Shown piece after piece: positions 55,810 through 64,000 of a stretch of 64,000 nucleotides of DNA; position 1 is the stretch's first letter, and every line of letters starts with the position of its first letter. The stretch is taken from NCBI RefSeq assembly GCF_000176135.1, contig NZ_ACZN01000015.1, forward strand, positions 558,001 through 622,000. The letters are read 5' to 3'. The translations under genes and the position numbers were made by a program. The notes below the pieces were generated by a model. It did not search any database and had not been told where the DNA came from. It saw only the letters and a program-made list of their open reading frames with translations. This DNA is from Vibrio coralliilyticus ATCC BAA-450 (GTDB lineage Bacteria; Pseudomonadota; Gammaproteobacteria; Enterobacterales; Vibrionaceae).

Positions 55810-58635
55810 TTAGTCTGAAGCTTTTGTATTCACGGTAAGTGCGTCTTCAATCAACGCTTTCTGTTGTTTCAAGTGTACTGACATGTAACCTACTGCAGGT
55901 GATGCTGACGCTGGACGTCCAGCGTATTTAAGATCTGCACCTGCCGGAATAGCAGCACGGAAGTTGTGTTGGCTTGAGTACCAAGCACCTTGGTTTTGCG
56001 GCTCTTCCTGACACCAAACGAAATCTTCTACATTTGTGTATTGCTCGATGGCAGCTTTAACCTCTTCCAGAGGGAATGGGTAAAGTTGCTCAATCCGCAC
56101 AATCGCTACGTCTTCTTGCTCGTTGTTACGACGTTGTTCTAATAGGTCGAAATACACCTTACCTGAACAGAAAACGACGCGTTTCACTTTCTTAGCATCC
56201 AACTTGTCTATCTCAGCAATCGCTGGCTGGAAGGTACCTTCCGCAAGCTCTTCAATAGATGACGTACATAGAGGATGACGAAGCAATGACTTAGGAGACA
56301 TCACGATAAGAGGACGGCGCATCGGGCGCACAACCTGACGGCGAATCATGTGGTACACCTGAGCTGGCGTAGATGGCACAACAACCTGCATGTTTTGCTC
56401 AGCACAAAGCTGTAGGTATCGCTCCAAACGTGCGGAAGAGTGCTCTGGTCCCTGACCTTCATAGCCATGTGGCAGCAACATTGTCAGGCCACACAGACGC
56501 GCCCATTTTTGCTCACCTGAGGATATGAACTGGTCAATAACTACCTGAGCACCATTAGCAAAGTCACCAAATTGCGCTTCCCAAATAGTTAGGCCGCTTG
56601 GCTCTGCTGTGGCATATCCATACTCAAATGCCAGCACGGCCTCTTCTGACAAAACAGAGTCATAAACTTCAAACGGACCCTGCTTGTCATGAATATTGGC
56701 CAATGGCACAAATGTACTTGCATCCGTTTGGTTGTGCAGAACTGAGTGACGGTGGAAGAAAGTACCACGACCCGAGTCCTGTCCAGAAATACGAATACGC
56801 TTACCATCATCAACAAGAGTCGCATATGCCAGTGTTTCTGCCATACCCCAGTCAATCGCTTTCTCACCACTTAACATCGCTTTACGATCATTGTATAGCT
56901 TGTTAACACGGCTCTGTAGCTTGTGGCTTTCTGGGTACTGACAAATGCGCTGTCCCAACTCTAGCAAACGTTCTTTTTGGAACTCACTGTCCCACTCAAC
57001 GTCCCAATCATGCCCAATGTACGGAGCCCAGTCGACAGAGTGAAGAGCCATTGGACGCCACTCTTTAACAACGACTTCACCACGATCCAAAGCATCACGA
57101 TATTCATTTACTAGCTGAGTAGCGGTATCAATACCAAAGTCCCCACGCTCAATTAACACGTCAGCGTAAAGCTTACGTGGCGTTGGATGCTTCTTAATTT
57201 TTTGATACATCAATGGCTGAGTAGCGTTTGGCTCATCCGCTTCGTTGTGACCATGGCGACGGTAACAAACCAAATCAATCACAACATCACGCTTAAACTC
57301 GTTACGATAATCAAGAGCAATGCGAGTCACGAATGCAACTGCCTCTGGATCATCAGCATTAACGTGGAAAATTGGTGCCTGTACCATTTTCGCAATATCA
57401 GTACAGTACATAGTCGAACGCGTATCGTTCGGGTTTGACGTAGTGAAACCAACCTGGTTGTTCACAACAATGCGAACAGTACCACCAACCCGGAAACCAC
57501 GAGACTGAGACATGTTAAATGTTTCAGCAACAACACCCTGACCTGCAACTGCAGAGTCACCATGAATAGTGATAGGAAGAACAGTACTTCCCTCAGTATC
57601 ACCAAGACGATCTTGACGCGCGCGAACCGAACCAATAACTACTGGATTAACAATCTCAAGGTGAGACGGGTTGAAAGCCAGTGCTAAATGCACATCGCCG
57701 CCTGGGGTAGCAAAATCTGCAGAGAAACCTTGGTGATACTTAACATCACCAGTACCCCATGTTTCGTCATGTTTACCCGCAAACTCGTCGAACAGATCCT
57801 GAGGCTTTTTACCTAGAACGTTGACCAGCATATTCAAGCGACCACGGTGTGCCATACCAATAACAACTTCGCGCATGCCGTTTTTACCAGCGTGGCGAAT
57901 TAGTTCTTTCGTCATTGGAATGAGCGCATCACCACCCTCTAGCGAGAAACGCTTCGCACCAGGGAACTTAGCGCCCAAGTATCGCTCTAGGCCTTCTGCA
58001 GCGGTCAGCTCTTCAAGAAACTCTTGTTTCTCTTCTTTTGAAAAAGAAGGCTTACCTACCACTGATTCTAAACGTTGCTGGATCCAACGTTTTTGCTCAG
58101 TGTCTGTCATGTGCATGTATTCTGCACCAACGGAGCCACAGTAGATTTTATTGAGAGAGGAGTAGATGTCTTTCAGCAACATGGTCTCTTGACCAATTGC
58201 AAAAGAACCGACGTTAAACGATTCTTCGAAGTCATCTTCGGTGAGATTGTGGAATGCTGGGTCTAGCTCCGCCACTGTTGGACGTTGCCATAAACCGAGT
58301 GGATCAAGTTCTGCAGCTTCATGACCGCGGAAACGGTATGCGTTAATAAGTTGAAGAACTTTTACTTGCTTAGCGTCGACATCTGGATCACTAACTTGGA
58401 CATTGTAATGCTTTGTTTCTTGAGCGAGTCGTCGGAAGTAGTCGCGGACACGCGAATGAGGCTGCTCAACAACCTCTTCAGAAGGCTTAGGCAAGCCATC
58501 AAATACACGTTTCCACTCCTCACTTACCAGATCGGGATCACTTAGATACAGTTCGTAGAGATCTTCTACATAAGTTGCATTGGCGCCAGCCAAGTGTGAA
58601 GACTCGAGCCATGCCTTCATCACGCCGTTGTGCAT
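55810..58635 (-). CDS. sucA: 2-oxoglutarate dehydrogenase E1 SucA
   Basis: The product is 941 aa (E. coli 933). The chosen start MHNGVMKAWLESSHLAGANATY matches E. coli SucA. A second Met 5 codons in is possible. It decarboxylates 2-oxoglutarate with thiamine diphosphate. The motifs GMAHRGRLNMLVNVLGK and HGDSAVAGQGVVAE and the C-terminal RIEQLYPFPLEEV are present. It lies 94 bp after sdhB with a hairpin between them. Confidence 0.98.
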   Translation of the reverse strand: MHNGVMKAWLESSHLAGANATYVEDLYELYLSDPDLVSEEWKRVFDGLPKPSEEVVEQPHSRVRDYFRRLAQETKHYNVQVSDPDVDAKQVKVLQLINAYRFRGHEAAELDPLGLWQRPTVAELDPAFHNLTEDDFEESFNVGSFAIGQETMLLKDIYSSLNKIYCGSVGAEYMHMTDTEQKRWIQQRLESVVGKPSFSKEEKQEFLEELTAAEGLERYLGAKFPGAKRFSLEGGDALIPMTKELIRHAGKNGMREVVIGMAHRGRLNMLVNVLGKKPQDLFDEFAGKHDETWGTGDVKYHQGFSADFATPGGDVHLALAFNPSHLEIVNPVVIGSVRARQDRLGDTEGSTVLPITIHGDSAVAGQGVVAETFNMSQSRGFRVGGTVRIVVNNQVGFTTSNPNDTRSTMYCTDIAKMVQAPIFHVNADDPEAVAFVTRIALDYRNEFKRDVVIDLVCYRRHGHNEADEPNATQPLMYQKIKKHPTPRKLYADVLIERGDFGIDTATQLVNEYRDALDRGEVVVKEWRPMALHSVDWAPYIGHDWDVEWDSEFQKERLLELGQRICQYPESHKLQSRVNKLYNDRKAMLSGEKAIDWGMAETLAYATLVDDGKRIRISGQDSGRGTFFHRHSVLHNQTDASTFVPLANIHDKQGPFEVYDSVLSEEAVLAFEYGYATAEPSGLTIWEAQFGDFANGAQVVIDQFISSGEQKWARLCGLTMLLPHGYEGQGPEHSSARLERYLQLCAEQNMQVVVPSTPAQVYHMIRRQVVRPMRRPLIVMSPKSLLRHPLCTSSIEELAEGTFQPAIAEIDKLDAKKVKRVVFCSGKVYFDLLEQRRNNEQEDVAIVRIEQLYPFPLEEVKAAIEQYTNVEDFVWCQEEPQNQGAWYSSQHNFRAAIPAGADLKYAGRPASASPAVGYMSVHLKQQKALIEDALTVNTKASD

Positions 58636-58692
58636 ATTTTCCCTTAACCAGTAGTTTTCACGTTTGCTTCGGTCTATGCCGAGCTATAAAGA

Positions 58693-58714
58693 GCCGATCA
58701 CCAGAGTGATCGGC
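58693..58714 (-). other. Hairpin in the sdhB-sucA spacer
   Basis: The perfect arms GCCGATCAC and GTGATCGGC enclose a 4-nt loop. On the minus strand it is followed by TCTTTATAG, a weak tail. It may act as a partial attenuator or stability element between the sdh and suc parts of the operon. Confidence 0.5.
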
Positions 58715-58729
58715 AATTTTTATTGTTTA

Positions 58730-59443
58730 TTAAACCGAACGATTGACCAGCATTGTCTTAATGTGACCGATAGCCTTCGTTGGGTTTAGTCCCTTAGGAC
58801 AAACACTTACACAATTCATGATGCCATGGCAACGGAAAACGCTAAATGCATCATCAAGATTTGACAAACGTTCATCTGTTGCAGTATCGCGGCTATCGAT
58901 CAGCCAACGATAAGCAGCAAGCAACCCTGCAGGACCGATAAATTTATCTGGGTTCCACCAGAACGATGGGCACGAGGTAGTACAACACGCACACATAATA
59001 CATTCGTACAATCCATCTAAATGAGCACGTTCATCAGGAGATTGAAGGTTCTCGCGTGATGGTGGCAACGCATCATCATCAATCAAGAATGGTTTAACCT
59101 TTGCGTAGTTATCGTAGAACTGAGTCATATCGACAATCAAATCACGAACAACTGGTAAGCCAGGTAACGGGCGAATCACTAGCTTATCGCCTGCTAGCGC
59201 AGACAGTGGAGTGATACAGGCCAAACCGTTTTTACCATTCATATTAAGGCCGTCTGAACCACAAACCCCTTCACGACACGAACGACGGAATGCAATTGTT
59301 GGATCTTGTTCTTTAAGCAGAATCAAGGCGTCCAAAACCATCATGTCAGAGCCTTCGTCTACTTCAAGGATATAATCCTTCATGTATGGCTTATCATCGA
59401 CATCTGGGTTGTAACGATACAAAGAGAAGTTTAGTTTCATCAT
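58730..59443 (-). CDS. sdhB: Succinate dehydrogenase iron-sulfur subunit SdhB
   Basis: The product is 237 aa. The 2Fe-2S ligands are in SCREGVCGSDGLNMNG, and the 4Fe-4S and 3Fe-4S ligands in CIMCACCTTSCPSFWW and CHGIMNCVSVCPKGLNP. It passes electrons from SdhA to quinone. Two Met codons are adjacent, so the start may be either. It follows sdhA by 11 bp. Confidence 0.98.
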   Translation of the reverse strand: MMKLNFSLYRYNPDVDDKPYMKDYILEVDEGSDMMVLDALILLKEQDPTIAFRRSCREGVCGSDGLNMNGKNGLACITPLSALAGDKLVIRPLPGLPVVRDLIVDMTQFYDNYAKVKPFLIDDDALPPSRENLQSPDERAHLDGLYECIMCACCTTSCPSFWWNPDKFIGPAGLLAAYRWLIDSRDTATDERLSNLDDAFSVFRCHGIMNCVSVCPKGLNPTKAIGHIKTMLVNRSV

Positions 59444-59454
59444 TTATTCCTCCC

Positions 59455-61221
59455 TTAGTATGTACGTACTTTCGGCGGGAAAGCTTCACGATGAACTGGC
59501 GTCATGTTGACATCACGTTTAGTCATCGCTTCTGTTTCCGGGTTATAAATAGAGTGACATAGCCAATTCTGGTCATCACGCTCTGGGTAATCAAAACGAG
59601 CATGTGCTCCACGACTCTCTGTACGGTAGTTTGCCGCAACTGCTGTCGAGAACGCTGTTTCCATTAGGTTGTCTAGCTCCAGACACTCGATACGCTGAGT
59701 ATTGAACTCAGACGATTTATCGGCAAGATGTGCGTCTTGCAAGCGCTCACGAATAACTTTTAGTTCTTCTAGACCCGTTGCCATTGCGTCACCTTCACGG
59801 AAAACCGAGAAGCTGTTTTGCATACAAGTTTGTAGATCTTTACGAATCTGTACTGGATCTTCGCCACCTGTGCTGTTTTCCCAACGCATAGTACGCGCTA
59901 GAGAGGCTTCAATGTCAGATTCTGTCGCAGGACGAGCTTCTGTTTGAGCCGCCAACGTTTCGCCAAGGTGCAAACCAGTAGCACGGCCAAATACAACCAG
60001 ATCAAGCAGTGAGTTACCACCCAAACGGTTAGCACCGTGAACAGATACCGAAGCAATTTCACCACACGCAAAAAGACCTTGAACTTCAGATTCGCTGCCG
60101 TCAGCCGCTTGTTTAATAGCCTGACCTGAAACCTGAGTTGGTACACCACCCATCATGTAGTGACAAGTTGGAATAACTGGGATTGGTTCTTTAACTGGAT
60201 CTACGTGAGCAAACGTACGTGAAAGCTCACAAATACCTGGTAGGCGAGACTCAAGAACATCTTTACCTAGGTGATCCAGTTTCAGTTTGATGTGAGGACC
60301 CCATGGGCCATCGCAGCCGCGGCCTTCACGGATTTCGATCATCATTGAACGCGCTACAACGTCTCGACCCGCTAGGTCTTTCGCGTTAGGCGCATAACGC
60401 TCCATGAAGCGTTCACCATCTTTATTAAGAAGATAGCCACCTTCACCACGACAACCTTCGGTCACAAGTACACCTGCACCTGCAATACCTGTTGGGTGGA
60501 ACTGCCACATTTCCATGTCTTGCATTGGTACGCCTGCGCGTAGTGCCATGCCAACACCATCACCAGTATTGATGTGTGCGTTAGTCGTTGAAGCGTAGAT
60601 ACGACCAGCACCACCAGTGGCTAGAACGGTCGCTTTAGATTTGAAGTAACAAATCTCACCCGTTTCCATACAGATTGCTGTACAACCCATGATGGCACCG
60701 TCTTGGTTCTTAACCAGATCAAGCGCGTACCATTCAGAGAAGATAGTGGTTTTGTGTTTTACATTTTGTTGGTACAGAGTATGAAGCAGTGCATGACCAG
60801 TACGGTCAGCGGCAGCAGCGGTACGAGCGGCTTGCTCGCCACCAAACTCTTTCGACTGGCCGCCAAAAGGACGTTGGTAAATCGTTCCGTTATCAAAGCG
60901 AGAAAATGGAAGACCCATTTTTTCTAATTCAATAACCGACTCAGGACCATTCTTACACATATACTCGATAGCATTTTGGTCACCGATGTAATCCGACCCT
61001 TTAACGGTGTCGTACATGTGCCATTGCCAATCGTCTTTGTGTGAATTGCCCAGTGCTACGGTAATACCACCTTGAGCAGAAACAGTGTGTGAACGAGTAG
61101 GAAATACTTTAGATAGCAAAGCACAAGTCAGGCCTTGCTCAGAAATTTGTAGCGCAGCACGCATGCCTGCACCACCAGCGCCGATTACTACGGCATCAAA
61201 TTCGCGAACTGGAATAGACAC
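59455..61221 (-). CDS. sdhA: Succinate dehydrogenase flavoprotein SdhA
   Basis: The product is 588 aa, identical in length to E. coli SdhA. The FAD dinucleotide fold [14 protein letters not shown] is at the N-terminus. The covalent flavin His is in SHTVSAQGG (near residue 45). The substrate region [21 protein letters not shown] is present. It oxidises succinate to fumarate. It begins directly after sdhD. Confidence 0.98.
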   Translation of the reverse strand: MSIPVREFDAVVIGAGGAGMRAALQISEQGLTCALLSKVFPTRSHTVSAQGGITVALGNSHKDDWQWHMYDTVKGSDYIGDQNAIEYMCKNGPESVIELEKMGLPFSRFDNGTIYQRPFGGQSKEFGGEQAARTAAAADRTGHALLHTLYQQNVKHKTTIFSEWYALDLVKNQDGAIMGCTAICMETGEICYFKSKATVLATGGAGRIYASTTNAHINTGDGVGMALRAGVPMQDMEMWQFHPTGIAGAGVLVTEGCRGEGGYLLNKDGERFMERYAPNAKDLAGRDVVARSMMIEIREGRGCDGPWGPHIKLKLDHLGKDVLESRLPGICELSRTFAHVDPVKEPIPVIPTCHYMMGGVPTQVSGQAIKQAADGSESEVQGLFACGEIASVSVHGANRLGGNSLLDLVVFGRATGLHLGETLAAQTEARPATESDIEASLARTMRWENSTGGEDPVQIRKDLQTCMQNSFSVFREGDAMATGLEELKVIRERLQDAHLADKSSEFNTQRIECLELDNLMETAFSTAVAANYRTESRGAHARFDYPERDDQNWLCHSIYNPETEAMTKRDVNMTPVHREAFPPKVRTY

Positions 61222-61566
61222 TTACGCACCCCACAGAATAAATAGACCAGAGAAGAAGTAACCAAATAGCACTGCAATGATGCCTAGCTGTAGAAAACCG
61301 CGAAGCTTAGCGCATTTGATGTAGTCTGTAAGAACTTGCCATAGACCAATCCAAGCGTGGATAAGAACGGATACCAACGCAAGCATGGTAAAGACTTTAG
61401 TAAAAGTCCCACCGAAGAACTGTGTCCAAGATACGTAAGAAATATCTGAGAAAGCACAGAAGCTCACCAGATAGATAGTATAAAGCGTCATAATGATTGC
61501 AGTTGCACGAATTAGTAGGAAATCGTGCACACCATTACGACCAAAAGATGAAATGTGTTTTACCAT
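61222..61566 (-). CDS. sdhD: Succinate dehydrogenase membrane anchor SdhD
   Basis: The product is 114 aa with three membrane helices. The heme-b His and quinone-site residues lie in HAWIGLWQVLTDYIK. It overlaps the sdhC stop by 7 bp and is adjacent to sdhA. Confidence 0.96.
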   Translation of the reverse strand: MVKHISSFGRNGVHDFLLIRATAIIMTLYTIYLVSFCAFSDISYVSWTQFFGGTFTKVFTMLALVSVLIHAWIGLWQVLTDYIKCAKLRGFLQLGIIAVLFGYFFSGLFILWGA

Positions 61567-61952
61567 ACCAGAATCCCCGCAAGTACAGACAGAACGGCCG
61601 TCGCTGCGAATGCAACCTTAGCGCTCATTGCGCCAGATTCCAGCTCTTCAAAATGACCTAGGTCCATCAACAAGTGACGAATACCACCTGCTATATGGTA
61701 GGCCAAAGCCGTCAAAATACCCCACAAAATAAATTTCACAAAGAAACCGTCAACGATGTCGACAGCTTGTGCGTAACCTACAGGGGAAGACAGGGAAATG
61801 GATAATAACCAAAGAAGTATCCCGATCGCGACAAACGTAATTACACCTGAAACTCGGTGCAGGATAGATGCGATTGCTGTGATCGGAAAGTTGATAGTCT
61901 GCAAATCTAAATTAACAGGTCTTGACTTTCTTTCTTTCACGGGCTTGCTCAC
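61560..61952 (-). CDS. sdhC: Succinate dehydrogenase cytochrome b556 subunit SdhC
   Basis: The product is 130 aa with three helices. The N-terminus KSRPVNLDLQTINFPITAIASILHR and the heme His in YHIAGGIRHLLMDLGH are typical. It is the first gene of the sdhCDAB-sucABCD operon. A direct ArcA-type repeat overlaps the proposed -10. Confidence 0.97.
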   Translation of the reverse strand: MSKPVKERKSRPVNLDLQTINFPITAIASILHRVSGVITFVAIGILLWLLSISLSSPVGYAQAVDIVDGFFVKFILWGILTALAYHIAGGIRHLLMDLGHFEELESGAMSAKVAFAATAVLSVLAGILVW

Positions 61953-62010
61953 TCAGCTCCATTGAAGCATTTATTGTTATGAACGAAATTTGATTGCAAA
62001 CCTACAAAAG

Positions 62011-62027
62011 TTAACATTTATTTAACA
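62011..62027 (-). promoter_or_regulatory. ArcA-like direct repeat at the sdhC promoter
   Basis: On the minus strand there are two copies of TGTTAA exactly 11 bp apart, the spacing of ArcA direct repeats (GTTAA-N6-GTTAA). They overlap the proposed sdhC -10, which fits anaerobic repression of the operon. Confidence 0.6.
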
Positions 62028-62267
62028 ACAAGCAGGCAAAAAACCGGGGTAAATTTGTAAAATATTTGTTAACAACAAGATTTGAAACATCACCTCACAT
62101 TTGTTTCAAACCTTGAATTTATAAGGTTTCCACCAAAATTTACGGCGCCACTATACGGCTGGAAACATTTTAGCACAATTGATGTAACAATTTTTGCTAC
62201 ACAGAACAGATTTTTAACCTTATACGTATAAAAAATCAAAACAAGTGCACAAGTCGGAGGAGAAAAA

Positions 62268-62296
62268 TTGACTTTGATAACGAACACACGTACAAA
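62268..62296 (+). promoter_or_regulatory. Sigma-70 promoter of gltA
   Basis: TTGACT, a 17-bp spacer, then TACAAA. Transcription would start near 62303, leaving a 46-nt leader with an AAGGAG site before the ATG. Confidence 0.6.
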
Positions 62297-62348
62297 AATG
62301 TCACACAAACATCCTGGACGGATTAAATAATAAACAAAGGAGATTGTT

Positions 62349-63638
62349 ATGGCAGATAAGAAAGCGACCCTTCATGTTGAAGGTCAAGCGCCTATCGAAC
62401 TGCCAATTATGGAAGGTGCCCTTGGCACGCCTGTAATTGATGTTCGTAAACTTGGAGCAAATGGTTATTTCACTTTTGATCCAGGTTTTCTTGCCACTGC
62501 ATCCTGTGAATCTCAAATCACCTACATCGACGGCGGCAAAGGTATCCTTTTGCACCGTGGTTACCCTATTGATCAGTTAGCTAATAATGCTGATTATTTA
62601 GAAGTATGTTACATCCTTCTTTACGGTGAAGCCCCTACACGAGAACAATACGAGCAATTCAAAGTTACTGTCACTCGCCATACTATGGTGCATGAGCAGA
62701 TCGCGAGCTTTTTCCACGGATTCCGCCGTGACGCACACCCAATGGCAGTAATGTGTGGTGTAGTTGGCGCTTTGGCAGCCTTCTACCACGATTCACTAGA
62801 CATCAACAACGACACTCACCGCGAGATCACGGCTTATCGTCTACTGTCGAAAATGCCGACGCTTGCTGCAATGTGTTACAAGTACTCTATCGGTCAACCA
62901 TTTATCTACCCACGTAACGACCTAAGCTACGCGGAAAACTTCCTACACATGATGTTTGCTAACCCATGTGAAGAATACGAAGTAAACCCAGTGGTTGCAC
63001 GTGCGATGGATAAGATCTTCACACTTCACGCAGACCACGAGCAAAACGCTTCCACTTCAACGGTTCGTCTTGCTGGTTCTTCAGGTGCAAACCCATTCGC
63101 ATGTATTGCCGCGGGTATCGCATCACTATGGGGACCTGCACACGGCGGTGCTAACGAAGCGTGTCTGAAGATGCTGGAAGAAATCGGCAGTGTCGACAAC
63201 ATTCCTGAGTACATTGATCGTGCTAAAGACAAGGATGACCCATTCCGCCTAATGGGCTTTGGTCACCGTGTCTACAAGAACTACGATCCACGTGCGACGG
63301 TAATGCGCGAAACGTGTCATGACGTTCTGAAAGAACTGAACATTGACGATCCTTTACTGGATGTAGCAATGGAACTTGAGCGTATTGCTCTGTCTGATGA
63401 GTACTTCGTATCTAAGAAGCTGTACCCGAACGTAGATTTCTACTCAGGTATTATTCTGAAAGCGATTGGTATTCCGGTTTCAATGTTCACAGTAATCTTC
63501 GCACTTTCACGTACAATTGGTTGGATCGCTCACTGGAACGAAATGCACAGTGATCCACTGAACCGCATTGGTCGTCCGCGTCAGCTTTACACTGGTGAAA
63601 CTCAGCGTAACTTCAAGCCTATTCACGAACGCGAATAA
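62349..63638 (+). CDS. gltA: Citrate synthase GltA (type II hexameric)
   Basis: The product is 429 aa, about the E. coli length (427). The catalytic His and Asp regions are in [29 protein letters not shown] and [13 protein letters not shown]. The N-terminal segment [22 protein letters not shown] is typical of the NADH-regulated hexameric type. It is divergent from sdhC. The stop is followed at once by a 7-bp tandem repeat. Confidence 0.98.
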   Translation: MADKKATLHVEGQAPIELPIMEGALGTPVIDVRKLGANGYFTFDPGFLATASCESQITYIDGGKGILLHRGYPIDQLANNADYLEVCYILLYGEAPTREQYEQFKVTVTRHTMVHEQIASFFHGFRRDAHPMAVMCGVVGALAAFYHDSLDINNDTHREITAYRLLSKMPTLAAMCYKYSIGQPFIYPRNDLSYAENFLHMMFANPCEEYEVNPVVARAMDKIFTLHADHEQNASTSTVRLAGSSGANPFACIAAGIASLWGPAHGGANEACLKMLEEIGSVDNIPEYIDRAKDKDDPFRLMGFGHRVYKNYDPRATVMRETCHDVLKELNIDDPLLDVAMELERIALSDEYFVSKKLYPNVDFYSGIILKAIGIPVSMFTVIFALSRTIGWIAHWNEMHSDPLNRIGRPRQLYTGETQRNFKPIHERE

Positions 63639-63680
63639 GAAGCTAGAAGCTAGAAGCTAGAAGCTAGAAGCTAGAAGCTA
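63639..63680. repeat. Perfect 6 x 7-bp tandem repeat (GAAGCTA) after gltA
   Basis: Six exact copies of GAAGCTA (42 bp) begin at the base after the gltA stop. They end in GAA before the terminator at 63689. Each unit contains AGCT, a self-complementary site. The repeat lies in the gltA 3' untranslated region. Copy number at such short repeats often varies between strains. Confidence 0.97.
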
Positions 63681-63688
63681 GAAAAATT

Positions 63689-63719
63689 AAGGGTTGATGC
63701 TTTCGCATCAACCCTTTTA
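63689..63719 (+). terminator. Intrinsic terminator of gltA
   Basis: The arms AAGGGTTGATG and CATCAACCCTT enclose CTTTCG, followed by TTAAT. It lies 50 bp past the gltA stop, after the tandem repeat. Confidence 0.88.
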
Positions 63720-63826
63720 ATATTTTGGGAGTTATAAAGCGCGGTTTGAATCGCTTCGTCCATATTGGAGGCTCTATTCATAAGTACAGCCTCCGATTGG
63801 TTCTGCTCCTTTAGCGATTGTGAACC

Positions 63827-64000
63827 TTAAACTGGGTTGTCAATATCGATAAACTCAACATCCAAGTCGTGTTCTTTAGCTAACCACTCACCAAGAGCTT
63901 TGATACCATAACGCTCTGTTGCATGATGCCCTGCTGCAAAATAGTGTATATCCATTTCTCTGGCTGTGTAGGTAGTGCGCTCAGAGATTTCACCCGAAAT
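63827..64000 (-). CDS. Nif3/YbgI family dinuclear metal protein, C-terminal part (cut by window edge)
   Basis: The visible part is the last 57 residues plus the stop. It contains SGEISERTTYTAREM, then YFAAGHHATERYG (metal-binding His and Glu) and the C-terminal DVEFIDIDNPV. This is a very good match to E. coli YbgI, also found close to the sdh operon. The role of Nif3 proteins is unsettled (possibly GTP cyclohydrolase-like). The 188-bp gap to gltA holds the repeat, the gltA terminator and a hairpin at 63767-63794. Confidence 0.9.
   Translation of the reverse strand: MSGEISERTTYTAREMDIHYFAAGHHATERYGIKALGEWLAKEHDLDVEFIDIDNPV

Larger units (their letters stand above)
61953..62348. promoter_or_regulatory. 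Divergent sdhC/gltA control region
   Basis: This 396-bp AT-rich spacer holds no gene. Minus-strand candidates for sdhC are TTGCCT (62034-62039), a 17-bp spacer and TGTTAA (62011-62016). For gltA on the plus strand there is TTGACT-N17-TACAAA (62268-62296). ArcA-like repeats lie at 62011-62027, and another GTTAAC at 62068-62073. Confidence 0.6.

Noticed and set aside
63639..63680. Possible CRISPR array
   Set aside because: The unit is 7 bp with no spacers, so it is a simple tandem repeat. No cas genes are nearby.
1..64000. tRNA or rRNA genes, or prophage
   Set aside because: I saw no cloverleaf-like segments with CCA ends, no rRNA-like stretches and no phage structural genes. A tRNAscan or Infernal run would settle the RNA genes.

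Overview
The window is a contiguous piece of a Vibrio chromosome, most likely chromosome 1. The evidence is the FlrA/FlrB/FlrC flagellar regulators beside a three-flagellin cluster, sodium-type stator genes (pomA/pomB), a Vibrio-type gene order around dapE, queF, ppnN and thiI, and many families typical of Vibrionaceae (DUF2956, DUF2897, DUF3549, DUF3301). I cannot name the species. Almost everything is core genome. The accessory parts are a nitrite-reduction (nrf) block and one IS200-type element.

Layout. (1) 1-14942, all on the minus strand: polar flagellum genes, transcribed in the order flaE, flaD, flaB, flaG, fliD, flaI, fliS, flrA, flrB, flrC, fliE, fliF, fliG, fliH (cut by the window edge). 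Three sigma-28-type promoters precede the flagellins, and two sigma-54 promoters precede flrB and fliE, so the regulatory hierarchy can be read from the DNA. (2) 15088-16531: a DyP peroxidase and a DUF2919 membrane protein. (3) 16613-24240: a complete periplasmic nitrite-to-ammonium system. nrfA runs rightward, nrfBCDE plus a thioredoxin gene and nrfF run leftward, and an nrfG-like TPR gene lies convergent to nrfA. The divergent nrfA/nrfB spacer carries FNR-like and NarP-like sites. (4) 24336-32444: small DUF genes, a Spx/ArsC-like gene, dapE, an M15 peptidase, a Zn-ribbon protein, syd, queF and a membrane TPR protein with a degenerate GGDEF-like domain. (5) 32556-40814: a GGDEF protein with an SGEEF site, ppnN, xni, a secreted nuclease, rlmM, DUF423, a hydrolase, gcvA and a clearly recognisable GcvB small RNA. 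(6) 40935-50527: thiI, pomBA, the xseB-ispA-dxs operon, truC-yqcC, DUF3549, DUF3301 and an acetyltransferase. (7) 50684-52265: a CsrB-type RNA with about 25 GGA motifs, a small KfrA-like gene and an IS200-type element. (8) 52329-63638: the TCA block sdhCDAB-sucABCD on the minus strand, with gltA divergent on the plus strand. A perfect 6 x 7-bp repeat follows gltA. The last bases are the C-terminal end of a Nif3/YbgI family gene.

The genes fall into coherent functions: motility (flagellum plus stator), respiration (nrf, sdh and the TCA cycle), and global RNA regulation (GcvB and CsrB). The two GGDEF-family genes may add a link to cyclic-di-GMP. I found no clearly new defence or biosynthetic system. 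The most interesting items are regulatory: a sigma-54 promoter nested inside a hairpin, the split nrf locus, the paired degenerate and near-canonical GGDEF proteins, the gltA heptamer repeat, and an internal repeat in FliD. Statements about other species' gene orders are from memory.
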